Origin: Actinomycetota bacterium
Lineage (GTDB): Bacteria > Actinomycetota > CADDZG01 > WHSQ01
Reading direction: 5' to 3'
Assembly: GCA_016781115.1 (NCBI GenBank)
Contig: JADDQX010000157.1
Span: 1-5,798, forward strand
Length of the DNA stretch: 5,798 nt
Positions 1 through 5,796 of this stretch are shown piece after piece. The stretch's first letter is position 1. Each line of letters opens with the position of its first letter. The notes under the pieces were generated by a model. The model was not told the origin of the DNA. It did not search any database and saw only the letters and a list, made by a program, of their open reading frames with translations. A program made the translations under genes and the position numbers.

Positions 1-69
1 AACCTGCTGCTGCTGCAGGTGCGGTTCCTCCGGCAGGCGGTCGCGCAAGGCGTCGGGACGGCGCGCTAG
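1..69 (+). CDS. C-terminal end of an unidentified convergent gene (partial)
   Basis: Reading from base 1 gives 22 codons and a TAG stop at 67-69. The translation is NLLLLQVRFLRQAVAQGVGT followed by AR, which could be the end of an amphipathic or hydrophobic helix. Almost every third base is G or C (21 of 22), as expected for coding DNA in this genome. The TAG overlaps the oppF stop on the other strand inside CTAG 66-69, a common tail-to-tail arrangement. The fragment is too short to assign a family. The antisense frame over the same bases (ending EEPHLQQQQV) is also open and GC-rich at third positions, but it has no ATG or GTG start after oppF. I therefore prefer the plus-strand reading, without certainty. 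Confidence 0.45.
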   Translation, partial: NLLLLQVRFLRQAVAQGVGTAR

Positions 70-1088
70 GCGTCGACCGTGTCGACGACCGGCTTGATCT
101 CGGCGAAGTGGCACGCGCTGGGATGCGGCGAGCCGGGCCGCACCTCGAGCAACGGAACCTCGCGCGCGCACTTGTCCGCCGCCTTGAAACAGCGGGTGCG
201 GAACCGGCAGCCCGAGGGCGGGTCGGCCGGGCTGGGCACGTCGCCGGACAGGAGGATTCGCTCTCTCTCCCCGCGCCCGACCGGGTTGGGGACCGGTACC
301 GCGGAGAGGAGCGCCTGGGTGTAGGGGTGCGTCGGCGTCTCGTAGATCTGCTGATCGGTGCCGATCTCGACGAGGCTGCCGAGGTACATGACCGCGACCC
401 TGTCGGCGATGTGACGGACCACCGACAGGTCGTGTGCGATGAAGATGTAGGACAGGTTGAACTCGTTCTGGAGACCCTCTAGCAGATTGATGACCTGCGC
501 CTGCACGGAGACGTCGAGGGCTGACACGGGTTCGTCGCAGATGATGACCTCAGGGCGGAGTGCCAGGCCGCGCGCGATGCCGATCCGCTGGCGCTGCCCA
601 CCGGAGAACTGGTGTGGATAGCGGTTGATGTGCTCGGGATTCAGCCCGACGACTTCCAGCAACTCCTGGACCTTGCGCCGGCGGTCCCCCTTCGGCGCGA
701 CCTCGGGGTGGATGTCGAACGGCTCCCCCACGATGTCGGCGACGGTCATCCGCGGATTCAGGGAGGTGTAGGGATCCTGCAGGATGATCTGCACGTTGCG
801 ACGCATGGCCTTGAAGTCCTTGCCCCGCAACTTGTAGATGTCCTGACCCTTGTAGTGCACCGACCCGGCGGTCGGACGCTCCAGCACCATCAGGAGCTTT
901 GCGAGGGTCGACTTGCCGCAACCGGATTCGCCGACGACCCCGAGCGTCTCACCCCGGTAAAGGTCGAACGACACGCCGTCGACGGCTTTCACCGCACCGA
1001 CCTGCTTCTTGAAGACGATGCCCTGGGTGAGCGGGAAGTGCTTGACGAGGTCGCGGATCTCGAGCACTGCCTCAGCGGTTGGAGCCAT
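66..1088 (-). CDS. oppF: Oligopeptide ABC transporter ATP-binding protein OppF
   Basis: One of the two cytoplasmic ATPases that power peptide import through OppB-OppC; 340 residues, a normal length for OppF/DppF. All nucleotide-binding motifs are intact: Walker A GESGCGKST at 53-61, Q-loop Q104 in LQDPYTSLNP, signature FSGGQRQR at 161-168, Walker B VIICDEP at 181-187 with catalytic E186, D-loop SALD at 189-192, and H-loop H219. After the ATPase core comes the oligopeptide-transporter C-terminal extension (HPYTQALLSAVP at 254-265). It contains cysteines C294, C300, C307 and C326 (C-x5-C-x6-C-x18-C), the pattern associated with an iron-sulphur cluster in related OppD/DppD proteins. The ATG at 1088 lies inside the end of oppD (17-base overlap) and is preceded by a strong ribosome binding site, which settles the start. 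It is the last gene of the operon. Peptide specificity cannot be read from an ATPase. Confidence 0.95.
   Translation of the reverse strand: MAPTAEAVLEIRDLVKHFPLTQGIVFKKQVGAVKAVDGVSFDLYRGETLGVVGESGCGKSTLAKLLMVLERPTAGSVHYKGQDIYKLRGKDFKAMRRNVQIILQDPYTSLNPRMTVADIVGEPFDIHPEVAPKGDRRRKVQELLEVVGLNPEHINRYPHQFSGGQRQRIGIARGLALRPEVIICDEPVSALDVSVQAQVINLLEGLQNEFNLSYIFIAHDLSVVRHIADRVAVMYLGSLVEIGTDQQIYETPTHPYTQALLSAVPVPNPVGRGERERILLSGDVPSPADPPSGCRFRTRCFKAADKCAREVPLLEVRPGSPHPSACHFAEIKPVVDTVDA
71..87. terminator. Possible bidirectional 3'-end hairpin at the convergent junction
   Basis: The arms cgtcgac (71-77) and gtcgacg (81-87) pair perfectly as a 7-base-pair stem with a 3-base loop. Two GTCGAC palindromes sit side by side. 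The hairpin begins one base after the plus-strand stop codon and lies within the last codons of oppF, so it could form in transcripts of either direction. Neither strand has a T-run after it, so it is not a canonical intrinsic terminator. U-tract-less hairpins have been proposed as terminators in actinobacteria, but the stem is short and codes for the VDTVDA tail of OppF. The call is tentative. Confidence 0.25.
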
Positions 1089-2112
1089 CGAGGACTTCCT
1101 CCCAGAAGTGACAGGCGCTGCCCCGGGCGGGACCGACGTCGTACAGCGGAGGGACCTTCGTGGTGCACACGTCGTCGCGGCGGTAGGGGCACCGCGGGTG
1201 GAAGGGGCAGCCGGACGGGATGTGCATCAGGTTGGGCGGCAAGCCCTTGATCGCGTAGAGCTCCTGGCCCTTCATGTCCACCCGCGGGATCGAGGCGAGC
1301 AGCCCCTCGGTGTAGGGGTGGGCCGGATTGGCATAGATCTCATGCACCGGGGCTTCCTCGACGATGCGCCCGGCGTACATCACGGCGATCTTGTCGGCGA
1401 CGTCGGCCACGACCCCGAGATCGTGCGTGATCAGGATCAGTCCCATGTTTCGCTCGCGCTGGAGCTCCGCGAGCAGGTCCATGATCTGAGCCTGGACCGT
1501 GACGTCGAGGGCTGTCGTCGGCTCGTCGGCGATGAGCACATCCGGGTCCAGCGCGATCGACATCGCGATCATGATCCGCTGCCGCATGCCGCCCGAGAAC
1601 TGGTGCGGATAGTCGTCGACGCGCGCACGGGCGGCAGGAATGCGCACGAGGTCCATCAGCTCGATGGCACGCTTGCGCGCGTCGGCCTTGGACATGCCCC
1701 GGTGCACGCGGAACATCTCGCCGATCTGGCTGCCGACCGTGTGCACCGGATTCAGTGCGGACAGGGCGTCCTGGAAGATCATGGCGACGTGCTGGCCGCG
1801 GATCTGGCGCCGCCGGGCCTCCGGAAGGGCCAACAGGTTGTCACCGCGGAACCGCACCTCGCCCTTGGGTATGAACCCGGGTGGACTGTCGAGAATCCCG
1901 ACGATGGCCTCAGCGGTCACGCTCTTGCCGGAGCCCGACTCGCCGAGGACGGCGAGAGTCTCTCCGGGGTTCAAGGTGTAGGACACGCCATTGACGGCTC
2001 GTGCGACGCCGCCACGCATCCGAAACTCCACATGAAGGTCGTCGACCTCCAGCAGCGGTGCGCTGCGGGAAGCCGGCGAGCGTTCTTCGCCGCTCAGGAT
2101 CTGGGTGCTCAC
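1072..2112 (-). CDS. oppD: Oligopeptide ABC transporter ATP-binding protein OppD
   Basis: The partner ATPase to OppF on the cytoplasmic face of the OppB-OppC channel. From the GTG at 2112 it has 346 residues. Motifs in that numbering: Walker A GESGSGKS at 57-64, Q-loop Q114 in IFQDALSALNP, signature FSGGMRQR at 172-179, Walker B VLIADEP at 192-198 with catalytic E197, and H-loop H230. The C-terminal extension begins near HPYTEGLLASIP and holds C302, C308, C316 and C334 (C-x5-C-x7-C-x17-C), a candidate iron-sulphur site. Start choice: the same frame opens at a GTG at 2154, giving 360 residues and a 29-base overlap with oppC, but that adds an unconserved-looking 14-residue leader. The GTG at 2112 follows the oppC stop by 13 bases and has GGGAG just upstream, so I chose it. 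The conserved domain begins only at LLEVDDLHVEF, so protein homology alone cannot separate the two. The gene end overlaps oppF. Confidence 0.93.
   Translation of the reverse strand: MSTQILSGEERSPASRSAPLLEVDDLHVEFRMRGGVARAVNGVSYTLNPGETLAVLGESGSGKSVTAEAIVGILDSPPGFIPKGEVRFRGDNLLALPEARRRQIRGQHVAMIFQDALSALNPVHTVGSQIGEMFRVHRGMSKADARKRAIELMDLVRIPAARARVDDYPHQFSGGMRQRIMIAMSIALDPDVLIADEPTTALDVTVQAQIMDLLAELQRERNMGLILITHDLGVVADVADKIAVMYAGRIVEEAPVHEIYANPAHPYTEGLLASIPRVDMKGQELYAIKGLPPNLMHIPSGCPFHPRCPYRRDDVCTTKVPPLYDVGPARGSACHFWEEVLDGSNR
1097..1103 (-). promoter_or_regulatory. Ribosome binding site of oppF
   Basis: On the minus strand the bases read GGGAGGA, with nine bases between GGAGG and the ATG at 1088. 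This is the best Shine-Dalgarno match of the operon. It lies inside the coding end of oppD (codons for WEEVL), so ribosomes finishing oppD pass directly over the oppF start. It fixes the oppF start. Confidence 0.7.
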
Positions 2113-2116
2113 TTCG

Positions 2117-2121
2117 CTCCC
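2117..2121 (-). promoter_or_regulatory. Ribosome binding site supporting the GTG start of oppD
   Basis: Minus-strand GGGAG sits four bases before the GTG at 2112, in the short gap after the oppC stop. The spacing is a little tight. The competing GTG at 2154 has only GGGGA (2163-2167) eight bases upstream, a poorer match to the anti-Shine-Dalgarno sequence. This favours the shorter OppD. Confidence 0.45.
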
Positions 2122-2125
2122 GATG

Positions 2126-3124
2126 TCAGCGCAGCTTGGGGTCGAACGCGTCACGGACGACGTCCCCGAGAACCATGAAACTCAGCACCGTGAGGCTGAG
2201 GAACAGGCTCGGGAAGAGAAGCAGGTGCGGGTCGCTCTCGAAGCGGAACTGCGCATCCTGGATCTGCAGCCCCCAGGAGATCGACGGCAGCTGGAGCCCC
2301 ACGTTGAGGAAGCTCAGCGTCGCTTCCGCCGAGATGATGATGCCGATCGTGACGGTGGCGTAGACAATCAGCGGTGTGACCGCGTTGGGCAGAATGTGGC
2401 GTACCAGGATGCGGGTGTCGCTGGCACCGAGCGCTCGAGCCGCGCTGACGTAGTCCATGTCACGCGCCTGGATGACGGACGACCGCATGAGCCTGGCGAG
2501 GGTCATCCAACCGAGCACCGTGAGCGCCAGCGCCACCACCCAGACACCGCGCCTCTCGAACGCGTTGAGGAAGACGATGGCGCCCAGCAGGAACGGGATG
2601 CCGAGGAAGATGTCGGCCGATCGGCTCACCAGGGTGTCGACCCAGCCGCCGTAGTACCCGGCCAGCGCCCCGAGGACCAGCGCGATGATGACCGACATGA
2701 TCGTGACGAGGATGCCGATCGAGATCGATGGCCGCGCGCCATAAATCACTCTGGTGTAGTAGTCGCAACCTTGGATGTCGTATCCGAACCAGTGACCGCT
2801 GGAAGGACGCTTCACGGAGTTGAGCAGGTCGCATTCGTAGGGGTCCTGGCCCGTGAAGAGCTGCGGCCGGATGGCGACCACCGCCATCAACAGGATGAAG
2901 CTGGCCGAGAGCCAGAACAGGGGCTTGCGCCGCAGATCGGCCCACGCGTCGGAGGCCAGGCTGGACGGCCGTCCGCCGACCTCGCCGCCGGCGATGGCAG
3001 CGGGGTACGTGGTGACTCCCGGTGTCACCGCCGACGCATCGGTCCCACCTGTGCCGGGGGCAGGGCTGACGGCTCCCGGCGCCTGCCCCCGGTCGCGCTC
3101 CTGCGTAGCGCGGTAGTCAGTCAT
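2126..3124 (-). CDS. oppC: Oligopeptide ABC transporter permease OppC
   Basis: The second membrane subunit of the importer; it pairs with OppB to form the channel. It has 332 residues. Residues 1-65 are a hydrophilic, Pro/Gly/Ala/Thr-rich cytoplasmic tail, longer than in typical OppC. The six apparent membrane segments fall near 68-86, 134-156, 173-189, 194-211, 249-271 and 301-320. The first segment and the following external stretch (HWFGYDIQGCDYYTRVIYGA, 111-130) match the OppC N-terminal domain layout. C98 and C120 lie in this external part and could form a disulphide. The EAA coupling loop, which docks on the ATPases, is DYVSAARALGAS through HILPNAVTP (224-251). The ATG at 3124 overlaps the oppB stop (ATGACTGA, 8 bases) and has AGGAT six bases upstream, so coupled translation is likely. 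The C-terminus (DAFDPKLR) is typical of the family. Confidence 0.95.
   Translation of the reverse strand: MTDYRATQERDRGQAPGAVSPAPGTGGTDASAVTPGVTTYPAAIAGGEVGGRPSSLASDAWADLRRKPLFWLSASFILLMAVVAIRPQLFTGQDPYECDLLNSVKRPSSGHWFGYDIQGCDYYTRVIYGARPSISIGILVTIMSVIIALVLGALAGYYGGWVDTLVSRSADIFLGIPFLLGAIVFLNAFERRGVWVVALALTVLGWMTLARLMRSSVIQARDMDYVSAARALGASDTRILVRHILPNAVTPLIVYATVTIGIIISAEATLSFLNVGLQLPSISWGLQIQDAQFRFESDPHLLLFPSLFLSLTVLSFMVLGDVVRDAFDPKLR
3054..3092 (-). repeat. Perfect 11-bp inverted repeat early in oppC
   Basis: The arms ccgggggcagg (3054-3064) and cctgcccccgg (3082-3092) are perfect reverse complements around a 17-base loop. In the mRNA this stem covers nucleotides 33-71 of the oppC reading frame, codons 11-24, in the low-complexity leader of the protein. 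A stem this GC-rich just downstream of a start codon could slow early elongation or affect mRNA stability. It could also be a chance product of Pro/Gly codons in a GC-rich genome. Confidence 0.5.
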
Positions 3125-4049
3125 AGCGGATCCTGGGATCGAGAAGGGCGTAGAGGACGTCGACGAGCAGCGTGGCGAAGAGATAGATCAGTACCAGCAC
3201 GGTCGTGATGCCCACGACCAGGGAGCCTTCCTGGTTCTGGATGCCCTGGAAGATGGTGCGTCCGATGCCGGGGATGTTGAAGATGCTCTCGGTGACGATC
3301 GCTCCGCCCATGAGCACGCCCAGATCCACTCCGAGCAGGGTGACCACGGGGATCAGGGAGTTGCGCAACGTATGCCGGATGACGACCCGGCTGCGTGGAA
3401 GTCCCTTGGCTGTGGCGGTGCGCACGTAGTCCGAGCGTAGGTTCTCGCTCAAGCTCGAGCGGGTGAGCCGGGCAAGGTAAGCCAAGCTGACGCTGGCGAG
3501 CACGAATCCCGGCAATACATAACTGCGCCACCCCCCACCCACGCCCGACGAGGGAAGGATGCCGTTGCGCGCGAGCGGCAAGCCGATCAGGAGCGCAACA
3601 GTGAAGCCGATCACGAAGATCGGCAGCGACACAACGATGGTTGTCGACACGAGCACCAGGTTGTCTATGAAGCTGCCCCGGCGAAGGCCCGCGAGCACGC
3701 CGGCGACGATGCCGATGATCACCTCGATCGCGAACGCCGCGACCGCCAGCTTGATCGAGATCGGCCAGGCCTCGCTGAGGACGTCAAGGACGTCACGGCC
3801 CTGCAGGGTCACGCCGAAGTCACCCTGGAAGAGGTTCGACATGTACTTCCCGTACTGCACGATGAACGGGTCGTCGAGTCCGTACTTCTCGCGGATCGCG
3901 TCGATGACCTCCTGGGGAGGCCTCCGGTCGCCGAAGAGCGCGCGCACCGGGTCACCCGGAAGCGTGAAGACTGCGAAGAAGATGAGAAAAGTGGTGCCGA
4001 AGAAGACCGGGATCATCTGCAGGAGACGGCGTGCTACGTAGCGACCCAT
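3117..4049 (-). CDS. oppB: Oligopeptide ABC transporter permease OppB
   Basis: The first membrane subunit of the importer; 310 residues from the ATG at 4049, close to the usual OppB/DppB length. It starts MGRYVARRLLQMIPVFFG, the standard OppB beginning, with the first membrane segment at about 11-30. An external region follows (PGDPVRALFG, then EKYGLDDPFIVQYGKYM, to about residue 97). Further membrane segments lie near 99-121, 130-153, 178-195, 231-252 and 278-303. The EAA loop that contacts the ATPases is DYVRTATAKGLPRSRVVIRH to LRNSLIP (208-234). The family C-terminus LLDPRIRYD is present. Start choice: an in-frame ATG at 4070 would add seven residues (MALQGAR), but it directly abuts the 3' arm of the 4071-4108 hairpin and lacks a ribosome binding site. 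The ATG at 4049 has AGGGAG five bases upstream. Its stop overlaps the oppC start. Confidence 0.95.
   Translation of the reverse strand: MGRYVARRLLQMIPVFFGTTFLIFFAVFTLPGDPVRALFGDRRPPQEVIDAIREKYGLDDPFIVQYGKYMSNLFQGDFGVTLQGRDVLDVLSEAWPISIKLAVAAFAIEVIIGIVAGVLAGLRRGSFIDNLVLVSTTIVVSLPIFVIGFTVALLIGLPLARNGILPSSGVGGGWRSYVLPGFVLASVSLAYLARLTRSSLSENLRSDYVRTATAKGLPRSRVVIRHTLRNSLIPVVTLLGVDLGVLMGGAIVTESIFNIPGIGRTIFQGIQNQEGSLVVGITTVLVLIYLFATLLVDVLYALLDPRIRYD
3130..3134 (-). promoter_or_regulatory. Ribosome binding site of oppC
   Basis: Minus-strand AGGAT lies six bases before the ATG at 3124, inside the last codons of oppB. Together with the start/stop overlap it supports re-initiation by ribosomes that finish oppB. 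Confidence 0.5.
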
Positions 4050-4054
4050 TCGTG

Positions 4055-4060
4055 CTCCCT
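4055..4060 (-). promoter_or_regulatory. Ribosome binding site deciding the oppB start
   Basis: Minus-strand AGGGAG ends five bases before the ATG at 4049. No comparable motif precedes the upstream in-frame ATG at 4070, whose leader would be the hairpin arm itself. This places the oppB start at 4049. Confidence 0.65.
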
Positions 4061-4070
4061 GCAGTGCCAT

Positions 4071-4108
4071 GCGGCAGCCGGCGCGGGAAGCCCCACGCCG
4101 GCTGCCGC
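4071..4108 (-). terminator. Intercistronic stem-loop between the binding-protein gene and oppB
   Basis: The arms gcggcagccggcg (4071-4083) and cgccggctgccgc (4096-4108) are perfect 13-base reverse complements. In the minus-strand RNA the stem continues through a U-G wobble (4095/4084) and GGG/CCC (4092-4094 with 4085-4087). This gives a continuous 17-pair stem closed by the tetraloop GCUU. The wobble position is a C/A mismatch in the plus-strand RNA, so the structure suits the operon transcript best. No U-run follows it; the next bases are the unused ATG at 4070. It is therefore more likely a partial terminator or a 3'-end stabiliser than a full stop. In binding-protein operons such hairpins commonly allow the binding protein to be made in excess over the permease. 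The rest of the gap (4109-4161) holds only a weak 5-pair stem (4133-4137 with 4143-4147), and I see no promoter there. Confidence 0.7.
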
Positions 4109-4161
4109 CGATTGCCTACTTCCTGCTGGGCCCGGCCTCGGCGGCCGTCCCCGAGCGATGA

Positions 4162-5796
4162 CTACTTGGTGACCGTGACCTCGTCGACGCGGACGTTGCC
4201 GAAGGCATCCACGACGACGTTGCTCACGTTCTCGGAGTAGGCCGACTGCTCCTTGCCGAACCACAGCGGGGCGTTGGGCAGGTCCTGGAGGACGAGGTCC
4301 TCGGCCTGGTTGTAGAACTGGACGCCCTCTTCGACGGAGGCGGCAGCGTTGCCCTGGGCGATCAGCGCATCGAACTCGGCGTTCTTGTAGCCGAAGCCGT
4401 TGGAGGAGCCGTTGCTGCCGTAGAGCGGGGCGAGGTAGTTCTCCGGGCTCGGATAGTCCATGCCCCAGCCGAGGCGGAAGGGTCCCGTCAGCTTCTTCTC
4501 GTCGACCAGCGGCAGGTACTTCGCGAAGTCGAGCGCCTGGAACTTGATGTCCTTGACGCCCAGGTGCTTGCGGAAGCCGTTGGCTACGGCCTCCATCCAC
4601 TTCTCGTGACCGGCGCCGCTGTTGAACCACAGCGTCAGCGTGCCGTCGTAGCCGCCGGCCTCGTCGAAGAGCTGCTTGGCCTTTTGCGGGTTGAAGGTGC
4701 ACGCCTCACCACACGGGTTCTCCCGCGAGCCCGCGACCACGGGCGACACGACCGAGCCGGCCGGGACGTAGGCGCCGTTGAAGATCGCCTTGATGATCGC
4801 CTCGCGATCGATCGCCATGCTGAACGCCTGGCGGAGCTTCGGGTTCTGGAACTCCTTCTGGTAGAGCGGGAACCCGAGGTAGGTGAACGTCGAGCTGGGC
4901 CGCTCGATGAACCGGTCGCCGAACTGCGACTTCGCGGCCGCCAGCTGCTCGGGGGGCAGGTCCTTCATGACGTCGAGCGTGTTCGCGCGAAGGTCGTTGT
5001 AGGCCGTGGAGATGTTGTCGTAGATCTTGTAGGTCAGGCCGTCGGCCTTAGCCTTGTCGCCCTTGAAGTTCTCGAAGCGCTTGACCTTGATCTCCTGGTT
5101 GTGCTTCCAGCTCCCGTCCACCTGGAACGGTCCGTTGCCGATCGGCGCCTCGTTGCACTTCTTCATGTCGTCCAGGCACGCCTTTGCCATCGGCGCGTAG
5201 GCGATGTAGCCGAGCCGCATCGGGAAGTTGCTGTAGGCCGTCTTCAGCTCCACCTGGATGGTGGTGTCGTCGACCGCCTTGGTCCCCGCGAGCTCCTTCG
5301 CCTTGGGCTTCTCGCCCTGCATCTCGTCATAGCCCGCGAAGACGTCGAAGAAGTAGTTGTTGTTCTGTGCGTTGGGCCCGTAAGCGACGTGATTCCAACC
5401 GTCGACGAAGGACTGCGCCGTCACCTTCTCGCCGTTGTGGAAGGTCCACCCGTCCTGAATCTTGATGGTCCAGGTCTTCGAGTCCTGCGACTCGATCGAC
5501 TCAGCAATGACGTTCTCGGGCTGCGAGGTCTCCGCGTTGTAGTCGACCAGCGCCTGGTACACCGACGAAAGGACCTGGATGCTCTCGCTGTCGTTGCCCA
5601 TGCCCGGGAGCAGCGACTGCGGCTCACTGATGAAGGCGGAGAACGTGCCCCCGCTGGCGCCCTGCCCCGTTCCGGTATCGCCAGATTTGGCGTTGTTGCC
5701 GCCACCACCGCCGCCGCCACCGCCGCCGCACGCGGCGAGCGCCAGCGCGAGACCCGCAGCTCCCGCTGCCCATCGGGGCCCTAGAAGTCCACGCAT
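4162..5796 (-). CDS. oppA: Peptide ABC transporter substrate-binding lipoprotein (SBP_bac_5, OppA-like)
   Basis: The extracellular receptor of the importer: it binds oligopeptides or similar ligands and passes them to OppB-OppC. It has 544 residues, the usual OppA size. Residues 1-22 form a lipoprotein signal peptide with hydrophobic core AAGAAGLALALAA and lipobox LAAC. C23 is the predicted lipidation site, and ten glycines (24-33) act as a flexible tether. SBP_bac_5 hallmarks follow: GGTFSAFISEPQSLLPG (49-65), VLSSVYQALVDY (75-86), the IKIQDGWTFHNGEKVTAQSF region (111-130), IGNGPFQV (219-226), NPKLRQAFSMAIDREAI (318-334) and LGWGMDYPSPENYLAPLYG (442-460). Cysteine pairs C207/C214 and C362/C366 may form disulphides. 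The stop is TAG at 4164-4162. Only two bases precede the ATG, so the ribosome binding site and promoter lie outside the window and a more upstream start cannot be excluded, although the signal peptide fits this start. Peptides are the likely ligand by family and operon; the exact substrate is not visible. Confidence 0.92.
   Translation of the reverse strand: MRGLLGPRWAAGAAGLALALAACGGGGGGGGGGNNAKSGDTGTGQGASGGTFSAFISEPQSLLPGMGNDSESIQVLSSVYQALVDYNAETSQPENVIAESIESQDSKTWTIKIQDGWTFHNGEKVTAQSFVDGWNHVAYGPNAQNNNYFFDVFAGYDEMQGEKPKAKELAGTKAVDDTTIQVELKTAYSNFPMRLGYIAYAPMAKACLDDMKKCNEAPIGNGPFQVDGSWKHNQEIKVKRFENFKGDKAKADGLTYKIYDNISTAYNDLRANTLDVMKDLPPEQLAAAKSQFGDRFIERPSSTFTYLGFPLYQKEFQNPKLRQAFSMAIDREAIIKAIFNGAYVPAGSVVSPVVAGSRENPCGEACTFNPQKAKQLFDEAGGYDGTLTLWFNSGAGHEKWMEAVANGFRKHLGVKDIKFQALDFAKYLPLVDEKKLTGPFRLGWGMDYPSPENYLAPLYGSNGSSNGFGYKNAEFDALIAQGNAAASVEEGVQFYNQAEDLVLQDLPNAPLWFGKEQSAYSENVSNVVVDAFGNVRVDEVTVTK
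5698..5727 (-). repeat. Ten-codon glycine tract (GGC/GGT) after the lipobox
   Basis: Ten consecutive glycine codons, seven GGC and three GGT, follow the lipidated cysteine codon of the binding-protein gene. They encode a flexible spacer between the membrane anchor and the folded domain. The triplet repeat is interrupted by GGT codons. Any slippage by whole triplets would only change the linker length, not the frame. Confidence 0.8.

Noticed and set aside
1..65. Start of a further minus-strand gene downstream of oppF
   Set aside because: A GGAGGA-like motif occurs near 26-31 on the minus strand, but no ATG or GTG follows within the window. Only a TTG at 48-46 without a ribosome binding site is present.
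1009..2178. Long plus-strand open frame (389 codons) opposite oppD
   Set aside because: It lies antisense to a clear OppD ATPase with intact motifs. Its translation is rich in Arg, His, Asp and Val with no recognisable domain, the usual artefact of GC-rich antisense frames.
2105..3208. Long plus-strand open frame (367 codons) opposite oppC
   Set aside because: It is a shadow of OppC. The translation is a run of charged low-complexity residues (Arg, Asp, Glu, His) with no family features.
4071..4108. Canonical rho-independent terminator ending the operon after the binding-protein gene
   Set aside because: The stem is strong but no U-run follows on the minus strand, and no promoter is visible in the short stretch before oppB. 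Read-through into the permease genes is needed unless a hidden promoter exists, so I call it a partial terminator or stabiliser.
4034..4702. Minus-strand frame of 222 codons overlapping the end of the binding-protein gene and the gap
   Set aside because: It is in a different frame from the real gene, Arg/Pro/Gln-rich, and runs through the hairpin region. The SBP_bac_5 frame explains the same bases.
5698..5727. Glycine-codon tract as a phase-variable microsatellite
   Set aside because: The repeat unit is three bases and is interrupted by GGT codons, so slippage could not switch the gene off. Such glycine linkers after a lipobox are common in actinobacterial lipoproteins.
4564..5784. Long plus-strand open frame (406 codons) opposite the binding-protein gene
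   Set aside because: It is antisense to an unmistakable SBP_bac_5 lipoprotein. The Leu/Val/Arg-rich translation reflects reversed codons, and its end mirrors the signal peptide and glycine tract.
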